A stretch of 64,000 nucleotides of DNA from DASUEB01 sp036275295 (GCA_036275295.1 DASUEB010000095.1:1-64000), one strand, 5' to 3'; positions 23,699-32,346 are shown, counted from the stretch's first letter. Translations and numbers: made by a program. The notes: a model not told the origin generated them from the sequence alone.

Positions 23699-24124
23699 AT
23701 GAAAACGGAAGCCATTTGGAACAGCGCCGATGATGAACGCGGAGATTTCATCATTTTTCACCGCTTTCAACAGATCGATTTAAATGGGGATCACCCTAAA
23801 ATATTGGTGTCGATCTCTATAGAATACTCCACTTTTTTCGGCTCGGGTTTGCCCGATGACGACGGTTTTGACACCATCGACGCATTTGAAGATGCAGCAG
23901 CCGATTTTTTCGATCAAATAGACGGGTATGAGGTCTTTTGGATTTGCACGGGTAAAGGGAAGCTTACCTGGCTATTGACCAGCGATTACGCACAGGCACC
24001 TCCTTTTTCTTACCCTGCGGCACAGGTGCATTTAAACAGTGCTGATGAGTCAAAACAGTGGATCGCACAGTATCAATCCTTACTGGCAGATTGGAATAAC
24101 AACCTATTGACGAGAGGTGAGTAA
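23699..24124 (+). CDS. Hypothetical acidic protein
   Basis: This is a 141-residue acidic cytoplasmic protein, rich in Asp, Phe and Trp, without signal peptide or membrane segment. It keeps a good reading frame with few rare features, and its last 8 bases overlap the downstream pseudouridine-synthase gene, so it is probably real and co-transcribed with it. The pattern FDTIDAFEDAAADFF...GYEVFWICTGKGKLTWL suggests a small alpha/beta domain. I do not recognise the family with confidence. Confidence 0.7.
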   Translation: MKTEAIWNSADDERGDFIIFHRFQQIDLNGDHPKILVSISIEYSTFFGSGLPDDDGFDTIDAFEDAAADFFDQIDGYEVFWICTGKGKLTWLLTSDYAQAPPFSYPAAQVHLNSADESKQWIAQYQSLLADWNNNLLTRGE

Positions 24125-24692
24125 CGAAATCAAGCTCATCGCTTTTCACAAGCCGCCGGGCTTTTTGAGTCAGTTTATCTGCGATCAGCCCAAGAAAAAG
24201 CTACTAACGCATTGGTTCTCCATCGACTCTCATTTAATGGCCATTGGTCGTTTGGACGAGGATAGTGAAGGCCTATTATTGCTCACCAATAACGGTTTGC
24301 TGAGTGAATATTTCCGGCAGTCTATTGTTTCAAAGGTATATCTAGCGCAAGTAGATGGCCAAATTCATCCACAAGCTTTGAATCAATTGCTTGAAGGGGT
24401 TTCCATCGGATTGGATGGTGAAAAAACAGTGGTAAAAGCTATGGAGGTTGCGATGATGGAATCTGAGCCTCATTACCCTCAAATTATACCCAATCGGGCA
24501 GGGAAACATCGACCTGCTAGCTGGATCTCTATTACCCTCAATGAGGGAAAGAACCGTCAAGTCAGAAAAATGACGGCTGCAGTGGGTTTTCCCACGCTTC
24601 GTTTGATACGCGTTCGCATTGGCGATATTTTTCTCGGCGATTTGAAGCCCGGTGAATACCGAGAAATGGATGCCACCAAGTATTTGCTTTAA
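24117..24692 (+). CDS. RluE/RsuA-family pseudouridine synthase
   Basis: This is a 191-residue rRNA pseudouridine synthase. The catalytic motif GRLDEDSEGLLLLTNNG carries the essential Asp, and EGKNRQVRKM is the family's C-terminal RNA-binding signature. The short length without an N-terminal S4 domain fits RluE, which modifies U2457 in 23S rRNA, better than RluB or RsuA. It begins with GTG at 24117, overlapping the previous stop by 8 bp. Confidence 0.9.
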   Translation: MSNEIKLIAFHKPPGFLSQFICDQPKKKLLTHWFSIDSHLMAIGRLDEDSEGLLLLTNNGLLSEYFRQSIVSKVYLAQVDGQIHPQALNQLLEGVSIGLDGEKTVVKAMEVAMMESEPHYPQIIPNRAGKHRPASWISITLNEGKNRQVRKMTAAVGFPTLRLIRVRIGDIFLGDLKPGEYREMDATKYLL

Positions 24693-25047
24693 TCAACTGC
24701 ACGCCTTCGGTTAACACATTGCGCGGAATACCATTTGAGTGGCCAACGGCTGAGGGACTCCTCAACCGAATGTTTTCTACCGCGGGTGATACATTTACCA
24801 TTGGGATCAAGCGGATTTAATCCGATACCTTGATGGATAGGCAGGTCTTTAAAGTTAACCCGAAACAATCTCGTGAACATGACGTCTGAATGGACCAGCG
24901 GCTTGTTTACATCCCAATAGATCACCGCAATTTAGGTAGTCCCGAATCCGCTCAACAGGGTTAATGAGCCTCGCGCGTTCTGACTTTGTGGTTATTGTTG
25001 CTTGGAAATGAAACCCGAAAGCCCACGAAAATGTTTAATTCCTTAGT
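24693..25047. other. Intergenic region without a recognised gene
   Basis: About 355 bp between the plus-strand pseudouridine synthase and the convergent end of the his operon. A minus-strand frame of about 78 codons (24925-24689) begins with GTG and shows no recognisable family. I do not support it as a gene. No clear terminator hairpin was found here. Confidence 0.45.
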
Positions 25048-25635
25048 CTAACCGTGATCGATGAAATTTCGCAGCAACTGCTCACCCAAAGGTCCACTTT
25101 TCTCGGGGTGGAACTGCACCCCTGTGAAATTGTTTTTCCTCAGTGCCGTGGTAAAAGGCTGCTGATACGTGCATTGGGCAATACCGTGTTGCTGATCGAT
25201 TGGTAGATAATAACTGTGCACATGGTAAAAATAACTTCCAGACGGGATCCTGTCGAAAAGTGAATCTCCTTGATGATCCACCGTATTCCATCCCATATGA
25301 GGTACTTTAAGAGTGGGTGCAAATTGAACGATTCGGCCATCAAAAATTCCCAAACCGGGTACATTTCCCTCTTCGCTAAAGGCGTTCATCAATTGCATGC
25401 CCAGGCAAATGCCTAAAACAGGCACTGCAAGAGACTTAATCACCTCAACTGCACCGCTCTCGTTCAATCGATTCATGGCGCTGGCGGCGTGACCAACACC
25501 GGGGAAAATTACTCGATCGGCTGAAATTAGCTCGTCTATATCATGGGTGAGTATTGGGTTAACACCGAGGCGATCTAAGGCGTAAATAACCGACTGGGTA
25601 TTGCCAGCTCCGTAATCAATAATTGCTACTTTCAT
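25048..25635 (-). CDS. hisH: Imidazole glycerol phosphate synthase glutaminase subunit HisH
   Basis: This 195-residue class I glutamine amidotransferase delivers ammonia to HisF for the fifth histidine step. The oxyanion/P-loop PGVGHAASAMNRL, the nucleophile elbow GICLGMQLM with its Cys, and the GVQFHPEKSGPLG stretch with His and Glu complete the triad. The true start is the ATG at 25635, which overlaps the hisB stop by one base (TAATG). It is last in hisG-hisD-hisC-hisB-hisH; its partner hisF is about 8 kb away in the other his block. Confidence 0.96.
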   Translation of the reverse strand: MKVAIIDYGAGNTQSVIYALDRLGVNPILTHDIDELISADRVIFPGVGHAASAMNRLNESGAVEVIKSLAVPVLGICLGMQLMNAFSEEGNVPGLGIFDGRIVQFAPTLKVPHMGWNTVDHQGDSLFDRIPSGSYFYHVHSYYLPIDQQHGIAQCTYQQPFTTALRKNNFTGVQFHPEKSGPLGEQLLRNFIDHG

Positions 25636-26771
25636 TACAGTACGCCCTTTGTGCTTGGTAAAACCAAGTGCTCTTTGTTTCTTTTGACAGCCATTTTGAT
25701 GGCTTTGGCCCAAGCCTTGAAGATACTTTCAATTTTATGATGCTCGTTTTCGCCCTCTACTTTGATGTTAAGATTGGAAAGTGAGGTATCTGAAAACGAT
25801 TTAAAAAAGTGTTTAAACATCTCAGTTGGCACGTCGCCCACTTTCTCGCGGGTAAATGTGGCGTCCCACACCAGCCACGGACGTCCCCCGAAATCAATAG
25901 CCACCTGAGCCAAACATTCATCCATGGGCAGCGAATAACCGTAACGTTCTATCCCAACTTTCGAAGCTAGGGATTTGCGAAAAGCTTCACCCAATGCCAA
26001 TGCCGTGTCTTCAATGGTATGGTGTTCGTCGATATGCAGATCGCCTTTTACTTTGATGGTCAAGTCCAAATTGCCATGTCGAGAAAGTTGCTCGAGCATG
26101 TGGTCAAAAAAATGGAGTCCCGTGGAGATTTCGCTTTTTCCACTCCCATCGGGATTCAATTTAATATACACATCGGTTTCTTTGGTGATCCGCTTAATCT
26201 CTACTGCACGATTTTCTGAGAGGATAAAGTCAGTTATTTGCTCCCAATTCGATGCTCTAAATACACAACCGCTCTCCTGCAGCATCGTTTCGTCCTCTGG
26301 CGTAAGTCTATATCCTTTGCCCGAATCAAGAAATATGCCCTTAGCTCCTAAATTTTTTGCAAGCATACAGTCGGTGGGTCTATCTCCAATAACGTAGCTG
26401 TCTTGCAAGTTGTAATTTGGATTGTCGATGTAATGCGTTAGCATTCCCACCTGCGGTTTTCGATTCGGACTGTTCTCATGTGGAAAACTGCGGTCGATAC
26501 ATACCTCTTTAAAGGAAATACCTTCGCCTTGTAGGGTTTTAAGAAGAAACTGGTGGATCGATAGAAACGGCTCCTCGGGAAAAACCTCGGTACCTAAACC
26601 ATCTTGGTTGGTAACCAGCACCAAATCATACTCTTGCAGGCTAACCAGTTTGCGCAGCTGGGTAATCAAACCGGGTAAAAGTGCCAGTTTGTTCCAGCTG
26701 TCTAATTGATAATTTTCTTGTGGTTCCTCAATGAGGGTGCCATCTTGATCGATGAATAAAATTTTTTTCAA
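25635..26771 (-). CDS. hisB: Bifunctional histidinol-phosphatase / imidazoleglycerol-phosphate dehydratase
   Basis: This 378-residue protein carries two steps. The N-terminal HAD domain (DQDGTL near residues 8-13, VGDRPTDCMLAKNLG) dephosphorylates histidinol phosphate. The C-terminal domain from about residue 185 (GLHFFDHMLEQLSRHG, HHTIEDTALALGEAF) dehydrates imidazoleglycerol phosphate. It begins with TTG at 26771, whose last bases form the hisC stop (TTGA), and couples to hisH with TAATG. The TTG start is uncommon but no ATG lies upstream in frame before the hisC stop. Confidence 0.95.
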   Translation of the reverse strand: MKKILFIDQDGTLIEEPQENYQLDSWNKLALLPGLITQLRKLVSLQEYDLVLVTNQDGLGTEVFPEEPFLSIHQFLLKTLQGEGISFKEVCIDRSFPHENSPNRKPQVGMLTHYIDNPNYNLQDSYVIGDRPTDCMLAKNLGAKGIFLDSGKGYRLTPEDETMLQESGCVFRASNWEQITDFILSENRAVEIKRITKETDVYIKLNPDGSGKSEISTGLHFFDHMLEQLSRHGNLDLTIKVKGDLHIDEHHTIEDTALALGEAFRKSLASKVGIERYGYSLPMDECLAQVAIDFGGRPWLVWDATFTREKVGDVPTEMFKHFFKSFSDTSLSNLNIKVEGENEHHKIESIFKAWAKAIKMAVKRNKEHLVLPSTKGVL

Positions 26772-27820
26772 AGCGTATAGAAGTTTTCAATTTGTTGACA
26801 GAGTAATTCATTTTGCGCCTGATTACCAACGGTGATTCGCAGTCCGTTTTCAACTTCTTTGCATCGATTGCGGATTACAATGCCTTTTGTCAGGAGATGC
26901 TGAAACAGCGCTGGGGCTTTATCAAATTTAACCAATAGGAAATTGGCTTTGGAAGGATAAATATGCAATACCCCCGAAGTATTTTGAAGGCGTTTAATAA
27001 GATTTTCCCGCAATTCAATCAACCGATCGGCGCTTTGCGAAACCAGGCCAGCCGTTTCAATGAGCTCCTTGGCTTTTTCTTGTGTTACGGCATTGATGTT
27101 GTACGGGGGCTTGATCAGATTGAGGTATGCAATGATCTCTGCGGTTGAATAAGCTACGCCCAATCGAAGAGCAGCTATAGACCACGCCTTGCTGAAGGTT
27201 TGCAAAATAACTAGGTTATCCAGTTGATCAATCCAAGGAATGAGTGATTCGCCCGGGGCGAAGTCGATGTATGCCTCGTCAATGACCACAATTCCATTAA
27301 ACTGCTCACAATACGCCCGAAGCCGATCTCGATTGAGTTGATTGCCGGTTGGATTGTTGGGTGAGCAAAAAATTAAAATCTTGGTATTTTTTGGGATCAG
27401 AGAAAGGGTCTCTTGGGGAGCAGGGATATCAAAATCGGCATCCAATGGCCATTCGATCGCATCCACCTCGTTTACCGCAGCCGAAACTTTGTACATGCCA
27501 TAGGTAGGTCCAAAGAAAACAACTCCGTCTTTGGCTGGTTGACAGAACACGCGATACAACAGGTCAATAGCCTCGTCGCTTCCATTCCCCAAGAATATTT
27601 GTTCCGATTGTACCCCTTTTAAAGTGGCCAAATCGCGTTTAAGTTCACGCTGGTGCGGATCGGGGTACCTCGAATACCGGCCGTCAAAAATATCTGCTAA
27701 GCTGTTTTCGTTGGCGTCGAGCAAAACCTCAGCGGTGCCCTCGAACTCATCTCTAGCCGTAGAGTAGGGAGTGATTTTCTGAATATTGGGTCTAACCCAT
27801 TGATTTATAGGTGATTTCAT
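26768..27820 (-). CDS. hisC: Histidinol-phosphate aminotransferase
   Basis: This 350-residue PLP-dependent class II aminotransferase makes histidinol phosphate from imidazole acetol phosphate and glutamate. It has LDANENSLAD, CSPNNPTGN, DEAYIDFA and the PLP-lysine motif TFSKAWSIAALRLG. The start at 27820 (MKSPINQWVRPNIQ) overlaps the hisD stop as ATGA; an upstream GTG-type extension inside hisD is unlikely. It is the third gene of the operon. Confidence 0.96.
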   Translation of the reverse strand: MKSPINQWVRPNIQKITPYSTARDEFEGTAEVLLDANENSLADIFDGRYSRYPDPHQRELKRDLATLKGVQSEQIFLGNGSDEAIDLLYRVFCQPAKDGVVFFGPTYGMYKVSAAVNEVDAIEWPLDADFDIPAPQETLSLIPKNTKILIFCSPNNPTGNQLNRDRLRAYCEQFNGIVVIDEAYIDFAPGESLIPWIDQLDNLVILQTFSKAWSIAALRLGVAYSTAEIIAYLNLIKPPYNINAVTQEKAKELIETAGLVSQSADRLIELRENLIKRLQNTSGVLHIYPSKANFLLVKFDKAPALFQHLLTKGIVIRNRCKEVENGLRITVGNQAQNELLCQQIENFYTL

Positions 27821-29103
27821 AGCAAGGTATTTAATCGAACACGCACGGCGAGTTTGTGAGCATGTAAGCCTTCCGCCTCTGCCATGCATTCAACCCACGG
27901 CCCCACTTGACGAATGCCTTCGCTGCTGAGTTCTTGGATGGTAATTTTTTTGATGAATGAATCAACAGACACACCTGCCGTATATCTTGCAAATCCGTTG
28001 GTGGGCAAGGTGTGGTTGGTACCACTGGCATAGTCACCCACCGATTCCGGACTGTATGGCCCCAAAAAAATCGAGCCCGCATTGGTAATGCGTTCACTCC
28101 ATTCACGTGCATTGATGGTATTGATAATGAGGTGCTCACAAGCGTATTGATTGACCATCTCAACCAGCTCGTCGGTGTGTTCGAAATAGAAGGCCTTACT
28201 GTTTCTGAGTGCCTTCTGAGCGATTTCTTTCCGAGGTAATTCCTCCAGAAGCTCTTCAATAGCTGTTGCTACTTTTTTGGCAAACCCGTCGTCGGTAGTG
28301 AATAACATAACTTGACTATCGGGGCCGTGTTCAGCTTGAGAAAGCAAATCGGCAGCCACAAAATAGGGATTTGCATTTTGATCGGCAATGACTGCCACTT
28401 CCGATGGTCCGGCCAGCATATCAATACCTACTCCCTCCATGCTTACCAATGCTTTTGCACAGGCCACATACTGGTTGCCGGGGCCAAAGATTTTGTCACA
28501 TTTTTCAACTGTCTCTGTCCCGTAGGCCATGGCCGCAATAGCTTGTGCCCCACCGGTTTTATATATCTTTTGAATTCCCAGTTGCGATGCGCTGTAAAGT
28601 ATGGCGGGGTGAATTTCGCCTTTTGAGTTCGGAGGGGTGCACAAAATCACCTCTTTTACTCCCGCAATTTGAGCCGGGACCCCCAACATAATAACGGTAC
28701 TGAAGAGTGGGGCAGAGCCACCAGGAATGTAAAGACCTACCCGGTCAATTGCCGTCCATCGCCTTGAACAGCGAACCCCTGGCATGGTTTCCACCTCATC
28801 CTCCTGGTGCCATTGCGATTGGTGAAACGTTCTAACGTTACGGATAGCCCCTTGAATAGCCTCTTTGAGCTGATGGTCAACTCGCTCGGCAGATTGAATG
28901 ATTTCCTGTGTTGTAACGGCGAGTGTGGCATCGGTATAGCCATCAAATTGAGAGTTGTAGGTCACCAATGCCCGATCGCCATTGATTCGAACCGCCCGCA
29001 AAATGGCATCAACCTTGTCTTTTAATTCGTTGAAATTGAGGCTAGGCCTGGCTAGCAGCTGGCTCCATTCCGATTTTGGCGGGTTGGTGAAGGATGTCAA
29101 CAT
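27817..29103 (-). CDS. hisD: Histidinol dehydrogenase
   Basis: This is a 428-residue NAD- and zinc-dependent enzyme that oxidises histidinol to histidine in two steps. It shows the GLYIPGGSAPLFSTVIMLG and AQAIAAMAYGTETV motifs, DMLAGPSEV, LSQAEHGPDSQ with the metal His, and a late HTLPTNG. I take the ATG at 29103, which shares a base with the hisG stop (TGATG); a TTG one codon earlier is less likely. Confidence 0.96.
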   Translation of the reverse strand: MLTSFTNPPKSEWSQLLARPSLNFNELKDKVDAILRAVRINGDRALVTYNSQFDGYTDATLAVTTQEIIQSAERVDHQLKEAIQGAIRNVRTFHQSQWHQEDEVETMPGVRCSRRWTAIDRVGLYIPGGSAPLFSTVIMLGVPAQIAGVKEVILCTPPNSKGEIHPAILYSASQLGIQKIYKTGGAQAIAAMAYGTETVEKCDKIFGPGNQYVACAKALVSMEGVGIDMLAGPSEVAVIADQNANPYFVAADLLSQAEHGPDSQVMLFTTDDGFAKKVATAIEELLEELPRKEIAQKALRNSKAFYFEHTDELVEMVNQYACEHLIINTINAREWSERITNAGSIFLGPYSPESVGDYASGTNHTLPTNGFARYTAGVSVDSFIKKITIQELSSEGIRQVGPWVECMAEAEGLHAHKLAVRVRLNTLL

Positions 29104-29966
29104 CAAACAAACATTTTTTCGATTGGTACAATTAGGATTCCCTCGGCACCCTTGTCGCGCAGAGCGTCAATGATATCCCAGAACTGATCCTCGTTTACTA
29201 CCGAGTGAACAGAACTCCATCCGGGTTTGGCTAAGGGCATGATAGTGGGACTGTTCATTCCCGGAAGGATATCGCAAATAGCGTCGAGGTGCTCATTAGG
29301 AGCATTTAAAAGGATGTATTTGTTATTGGATGCCTGTTGAACCGATTTGATTCTAAAACAAATCTTATCCAGCAGCGTGGTGGCTTCTGCTGAAATGGTG
29401 TTGCCGCGGATCAGAACCGCTTCGCTTTGCATAACGGAATGCACCTCCTTTAATCCATTAGTGGCTAGGGTTGAACCCGTACTCACGATGTCGAAAATGG
29501 CGTCGGCGAGCCCAATAGAAGGAGCAATCTCTACTGACCCTGCAATTTCGTGAAGCTCCGCGTCAATTTGATTTTTGTCGAGGAAATTTTGGAGGATGGT
29601 GGGATAACTGGTTGCAATTTTTAGCCCGTTCAGATCGCTTATTTTTTCAAAAGCCATGGATCTGGGGACGGCAATGCTCAAACGGCATTTTCCAAAACCC
29701 AGCTCGAGATGCTCAATAACCTGCTTCGACGATTCTGCCAATACATTCTGACCCACAATACCAATATCGGCAACCCCATCAGCCACACAACCGGGAATGT
29801 CGTCGTCGCGGAGGAATAAGACCTCCAGCGGAAAATTGCTGGATGCAGAAAGCAGCTTGGAATGGTAGTTCTCCACCTTTATACCACAGGAGCGAAGCAG
29901 GTCAATCGACTTGTCGTGCAGTCGACCTCCTTTTTGAATTGCAATTCTTAGCTTTTGATCTTTCAT
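29103..29966 (-). CDS. hisG: ATP phosphoribosyltransferase, long form
   Basis: This 287-residue enzyme starts histidine synthesis by joining ATP and PRPP. It contains the DIGIVGQNVL motif, the PRPP loop DAIFDIVSTGSTLATNG, and a C-terminal ~75-residue regulatory ACT-like domain that binds histidine for feedback inhibition, so it is the HisZ-independent long form. It follows the leader peptide and attenuator directly and is first in hisGDCBH. Feedback inhibition and attenuation therefore both act on this block. Confidence 0.96.
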   Translation of the reverse strand: MKDQKLRIAIQKGGRLHDKSIDLLRSCGIKVENYHSKLLSASSNFPLEVLFLRDDDIPGCVADGVADIGIVGQNVLAESSKQVIEHLELGFGKCRLSIAVPRSMAFEKISDLNGLKIATSYPTILQNFLDKNQIDAELHEIAGSVEIAPSIGLADAIFDIVSTGSTLATNGLKEVHSVMQSEAVLIRGNTISAEATTLLDKICFRIKSVQQASNNKYILLNAPNEHLDAICDILPGMNSPTIMPLAKPGWSSVHSVVNEDQFWDIIDALRDKGAEGILIVPIEKMFV

Positions 29967-29978
29967 TTTGTTTAATTC

Positions 29979-30060
29979 AAAAAAAAAGGGCTCACCAAAA
30001 TGGTAAGCCCGTTATCATTGCACTACATGCACACAACCGCCGCTTACCGTTGGTAAGTGG
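29979..30060 (-). promoter_or_regulatory. Histidine operon transcription attenuator
   Basis: Reading the minus strand there are four segments. Segment 1, CCACTTACC (30060-30052), lies inside the leader peptide gene. Segment 2, GGTAAGCGG (30048-30040), pairs with 1. Segment 3, GGGCTTACC (30010-30002), pairs with segment 4, GGTGAGCCC (29996-29988), to give a terminator followed by nine T residues (29987-29979). GGTAAGC of segment 2 can instead pair with GCTTACC of segment 3, seven perfect pairs, to form an antiterminator. A ribosome stalled at the four His codons would mask segment 1 and free segment 2, allowing read-through. With histidine plentiful the ribosome reaches the stop codon, which lies in segment 2, and the terminator forms. 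The logic is classical; the pairing is seen, the mechanism is inferred. Confidence 0.88.
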
Positions 30061-30094
30061 TATGATGGTGATGAGTGGTGTTTGCAAAAATCAT
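30044..30094 (-). CDS. hisL: his leader peptide
   Basis: This is a 16-codon reading frame on the minus strand encoding MIFANTTHHHHTTYQR. Codons 8-11 are four consecutive His codons (CAT CAC CAT CAT), far above chance, and the frame ends in TAA within attenuator segment 2. It precedes hisG by 77 bp. It is too short for most gene callers. Its role is to sense charged tRNA-His by ribosome stalling rather than to make a functional protein. Confidence 0.9.
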   Translation of the reverse strand: MIFANTTHHHHTTYQR

Positions 30095-30098
30095 GGTG

Positions 30099-30131
30099 CA
30101 AAGAAAAAGCAATTTGACTGAATCGCGCAAA
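30099..30131 (-). promoter_or_regulatory. Promoter of the his operon
   Basis: On the minus strand TTTG (30131-30128) is followed 21 bp later by TTTCTTTG (30106-30099), one mismatch from TAnnTTTG. Only 4 bp separate the box from the leader-peptide ATG, so the leader mRNA would be leaderless or nearly so. Confidence 0.5.
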
Positions 30132-30235
30132 CAAACGCATTATTTTTCGCTTCTCGAGTTGTTAAACTCTGCCAAATCCACATTCTATGGGTAGCACTTA
30201 CCCGGTTGATCCAGTCGAGCCTCTTCATAGCCTGT

Positions 30236-30273
30236 GCGAAAAATCCCCCATCCAACGGCTTGGAATGGGGGAT
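30236..30273 (-). terminator. Terminator of the lipoprotein gene
   Basis: ATCCCCCAT (30243-30251) and ATGGGGGAT (30265-30273) form a strong stem; on the minus strand it is followed by TTTTT. It sits about 135 bp after the lipoprotein stop and just upstream of the his promoter, so it insulates the his operon. Confidence 0.75.
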
Positions 30274-30408
30274 GATATCGTTGTGCGTTTTGTTAGGTGA
30301 TCCGCTCATCATGAGCCAAGGAACGACGGGTTATCCTATAGAATGGGAATGGCGGGTGACCTGGTTTCCTGTATCCATGGAGTTCGATAGTGTCCTTTTG
30401 AAAGGAAT

Positions 30409-30942
30409 TTATTTAAAAACTGCCTTTGGTGTCTGTGCGGGACGCTGCTGAACCGTAGTTTTTTGCATTATAACTCGGATTCCTCCAGAGGGGTTTTTCA
30501 TTTCGTATTGTATGGCGCCATTGGCCAATTTGGTCACGGTTCCACCCATATCTTTGCGCACAGAATAGGGGCCATCAGCATTACAAACCAGCAATAAATA
30601 GCTATCTAATCCGTTTCTCCCGGCTATGCCATTGGGGCGACCCGGTTCCCCGGGGTTGGTCCAAATCTCGTACGTACCGTACCAGTAGTCGTAGCGATCA
30701 ACGAAATACTCAAAATCGTAAATCCCATCTACAGTCGGATAGTACTCATCAAAATAGGGCTTCACGGGTACATCTGGATTGTTATCCCAATAACTGTAAG
30801 GGCGATAGTCGTCGTAGCTGATGCCATAAAAGGCTCTACCAGGATATCCATCGGGTCCCGGAGGTCCATCGGTTACCACTACACAAGATGAAACCATCGA
30901 TACAGCGAAAAAAAGGATGATAAGGCGGATGTAGGTTTTCAT
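30409..30942 (-). CDS. Tyr/Asp-rich lipoprotein with short collagen-like stretch
   Basis: This is a 177-residue lipoprotein. The N-terminus is a type II signal with lipobox VSSC, so Cys20 should be lipidated. Directly after it comes GPPGPDGYPG, a short Gly-X-Y stretch. The next ~80 residues are very rich in Tyr, Asp, Pro and Gly (DYRPYSYWDNNP), followed by a second glycine-rich piece (GEPGRPNGIAGRNG) and a small C-terminal beta-rich part. I do not recognise a family. It is transcribed alone between the two his blocks. Confidence 0.75.
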   Translation of the reverse strand: MKTYIRLIILFFAVSMVSSCVVVTDGPPGPDGYPGRAFYGISYDDYRPYSYWDNNPDVPVKPYFDEYYPTVDGIYDFEYFVDRYDYWYGTYEIWTNPGEPGRPNGIAGRNGLDSYLLLVCNADGPYSVRKDMGGTVTKLANGAIQYEMKNPSGGIRVIMQKTTVQQRPAQTPKAVFK

Positions 30943-31317
30943 GGCAATAGATTTGATTTGGTATTTACAAACTCCGTGCCAAAATCATAAATAATTAATA
31001 ATCAGTTATTTAAAAGGTTAATTTTTAGAAATGATCAATTCGATTTTTGTCTTGGAGAGGGCCGCAACTTGTGCAAAACGGCGAATTTTATTGGCAGGGT
31101 ATTTTTGGACTCTTGTCTTTACCGTTTTACAGCTTTGAATTTGTTGTGGGAAGGTTGATCTCAGGCAGGCTCTTGTTTGCCTATGGACACATCATCTGGG
31201 CGCGCCGGACAGCAGTTTGCCACTAAATAAGGTCATTAAATCGCAAGTAAGCCTTCGAATGAGGCTCATCATGCTGCCTACAGCGCTGTTAAGCGGTATT
31301 TTTTCGATATTTACCCC
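30943..31317. other. Intergenic region between divergent lipoprotein and lepB genes
   Basis: This 375-bp stretch must hold promoters for both flanking genes, but I see no clear TTG/TAnnTTTG pair. A plus-strand frame of 51 codons (31071-31226) starts with GTG and has a plausible mixed composition including a short hydrophobic stretch, but nothing confirms it as a gene. A small hairpin AGCCT...AGGCT lies near 31250-31265. Confidence 0.4.
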
Positions 31318-32346
31318 ATGACACCTATCAGAAGTGAGGTTAAGTCTTGGATTAGAGCGGTGGCCATTGCATTGGCAGTGTTGGTAACCTACGTATGGTT
31401 TGTAGGTAATTGGTACATGGTTAGCTCGCCTTCGATGGAAGCTACACTTACCAAAGGCGACATGATCTACGTCAACAAATTGGCGTATGGAGCTCGCGTG
31501 CCGTATACGCCGATGAGTTTGCCATTTGAGTCGGGGTATGCATCATGGCCTCGCTTGGGATACCGCCGTCTTTGGGGATATAGCCATCCTAAAGTAGGCG
31601 ATGTGGTGGCGTTTAACTATCCCGATTTAGATACATTGATCCCTGTTGATCAAAAGAGTGTCTGGGTGAAGCGTATTGTGGCTTTGCCGGGCGAGCAAAT
31701 CCGCCTGACCCAAGCCAAAAGGCAAGGTTCTGAGGAAAAGGCCTCTTATGCCGATGCGCTAAAGTTTTCGTACCAAATTCAGTTGGAGGGTGATCCCGGC
31801 GCGTTTTTCACGCGATACCCACAGTCGCAGCCCTCTCGGACCTCTAATCAGAACGATTGGTTGGTAAGCCTAACCGCTAACGAAGCACGTGAGATAGAGG
31901 TCGATCGATCTGTATTGCGGATTTCTCCCCAATGGAAGTCGCCAGACGCTTTTGAATCGGAGGTGTTTCCGTACGAGTTATCGTATAAGTGGAATAGCGA
32001 TTTTTACGGACCGCTATGGGTCCCCCGCGCCGGCGATTCCATTCGCCTAACCCTCGAAAACATTCCGGTTTACCGCCTTTGTATCGAAGTATTTGAAAAT
32101 CACGACTTGGTTGAGTTGGGCAATCGATTTTACATCGATGGAAAAGAGGTGAGTCACTATCGATTTGCCCTTGATTATTATTTTGTCCTTGGCGATAATC
32201 GGCACAACAGCAGCGACAGCCGCTACTGGGGTTTCGTCCCCGAATCCTATCTCATCGGTAAGGTAGGAGGCATCCTTTTTTCCATCGATAAAAACGCACC
32301 TTGGCATGCATCTTTTAGAGGTGATAGATTTTTTAAAATATTGTAA
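31318..32346 (+). CDS. lepB: Signal peptidase I
   Basis: This 342-residue membrane peptidase removes signal peptides from exported proteins. An N-terminal membrane anchor (about residues 12-30) is followed by the catalytic Ser39 in SSPSMEATL and the general-base Lys118 in VWVKRIVALPGE. The C-terminal GDNRHNSSDSRYWGFVP box is intact. A longer insert between the Lys box and the C-terminal box is usual in Bacteroidota. Its stop is immediately followed by the ATG of the WbqC gene, so they are one unit. Confidence 0.94.
   Translation: MTPIRSEVKSWIRAVAIALAVLVTYVWFVGNWYMVSSPSMEATLTKGDMIYVNKLAYGARVPYTPMSLPFESGYASWPRLGYRRLWGYSHPKVGDVVAFNYPDLDTLIPVDQKSVWVKRIVALPGEQIRLTQAKRQGSEEKASYADALKFSYQIQLEGDPGAFFTRYPQSQPSRTSNQNDWLVSLTANEAREIEVDRSVLRISPQWKSPDAFESEVFPYELSYKWNSDFYGPLWVPRAGDSIRLTLENIPVYRLCIEVFENHDLVELGNRFYIDGKEVSHYRFALDYYFVLGDNRHNSSDSRYWGFVPESYLIGKVGGILFSIDKNAPWHASFRGDRFFKIL

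Noticed and set aside
24689..24925. Minus-strand 78-codon frame as a transposase remnant
   Set aside because: GTG start, no recognisable motif and no terminal inverted repeats; nothing supports a mobile element.
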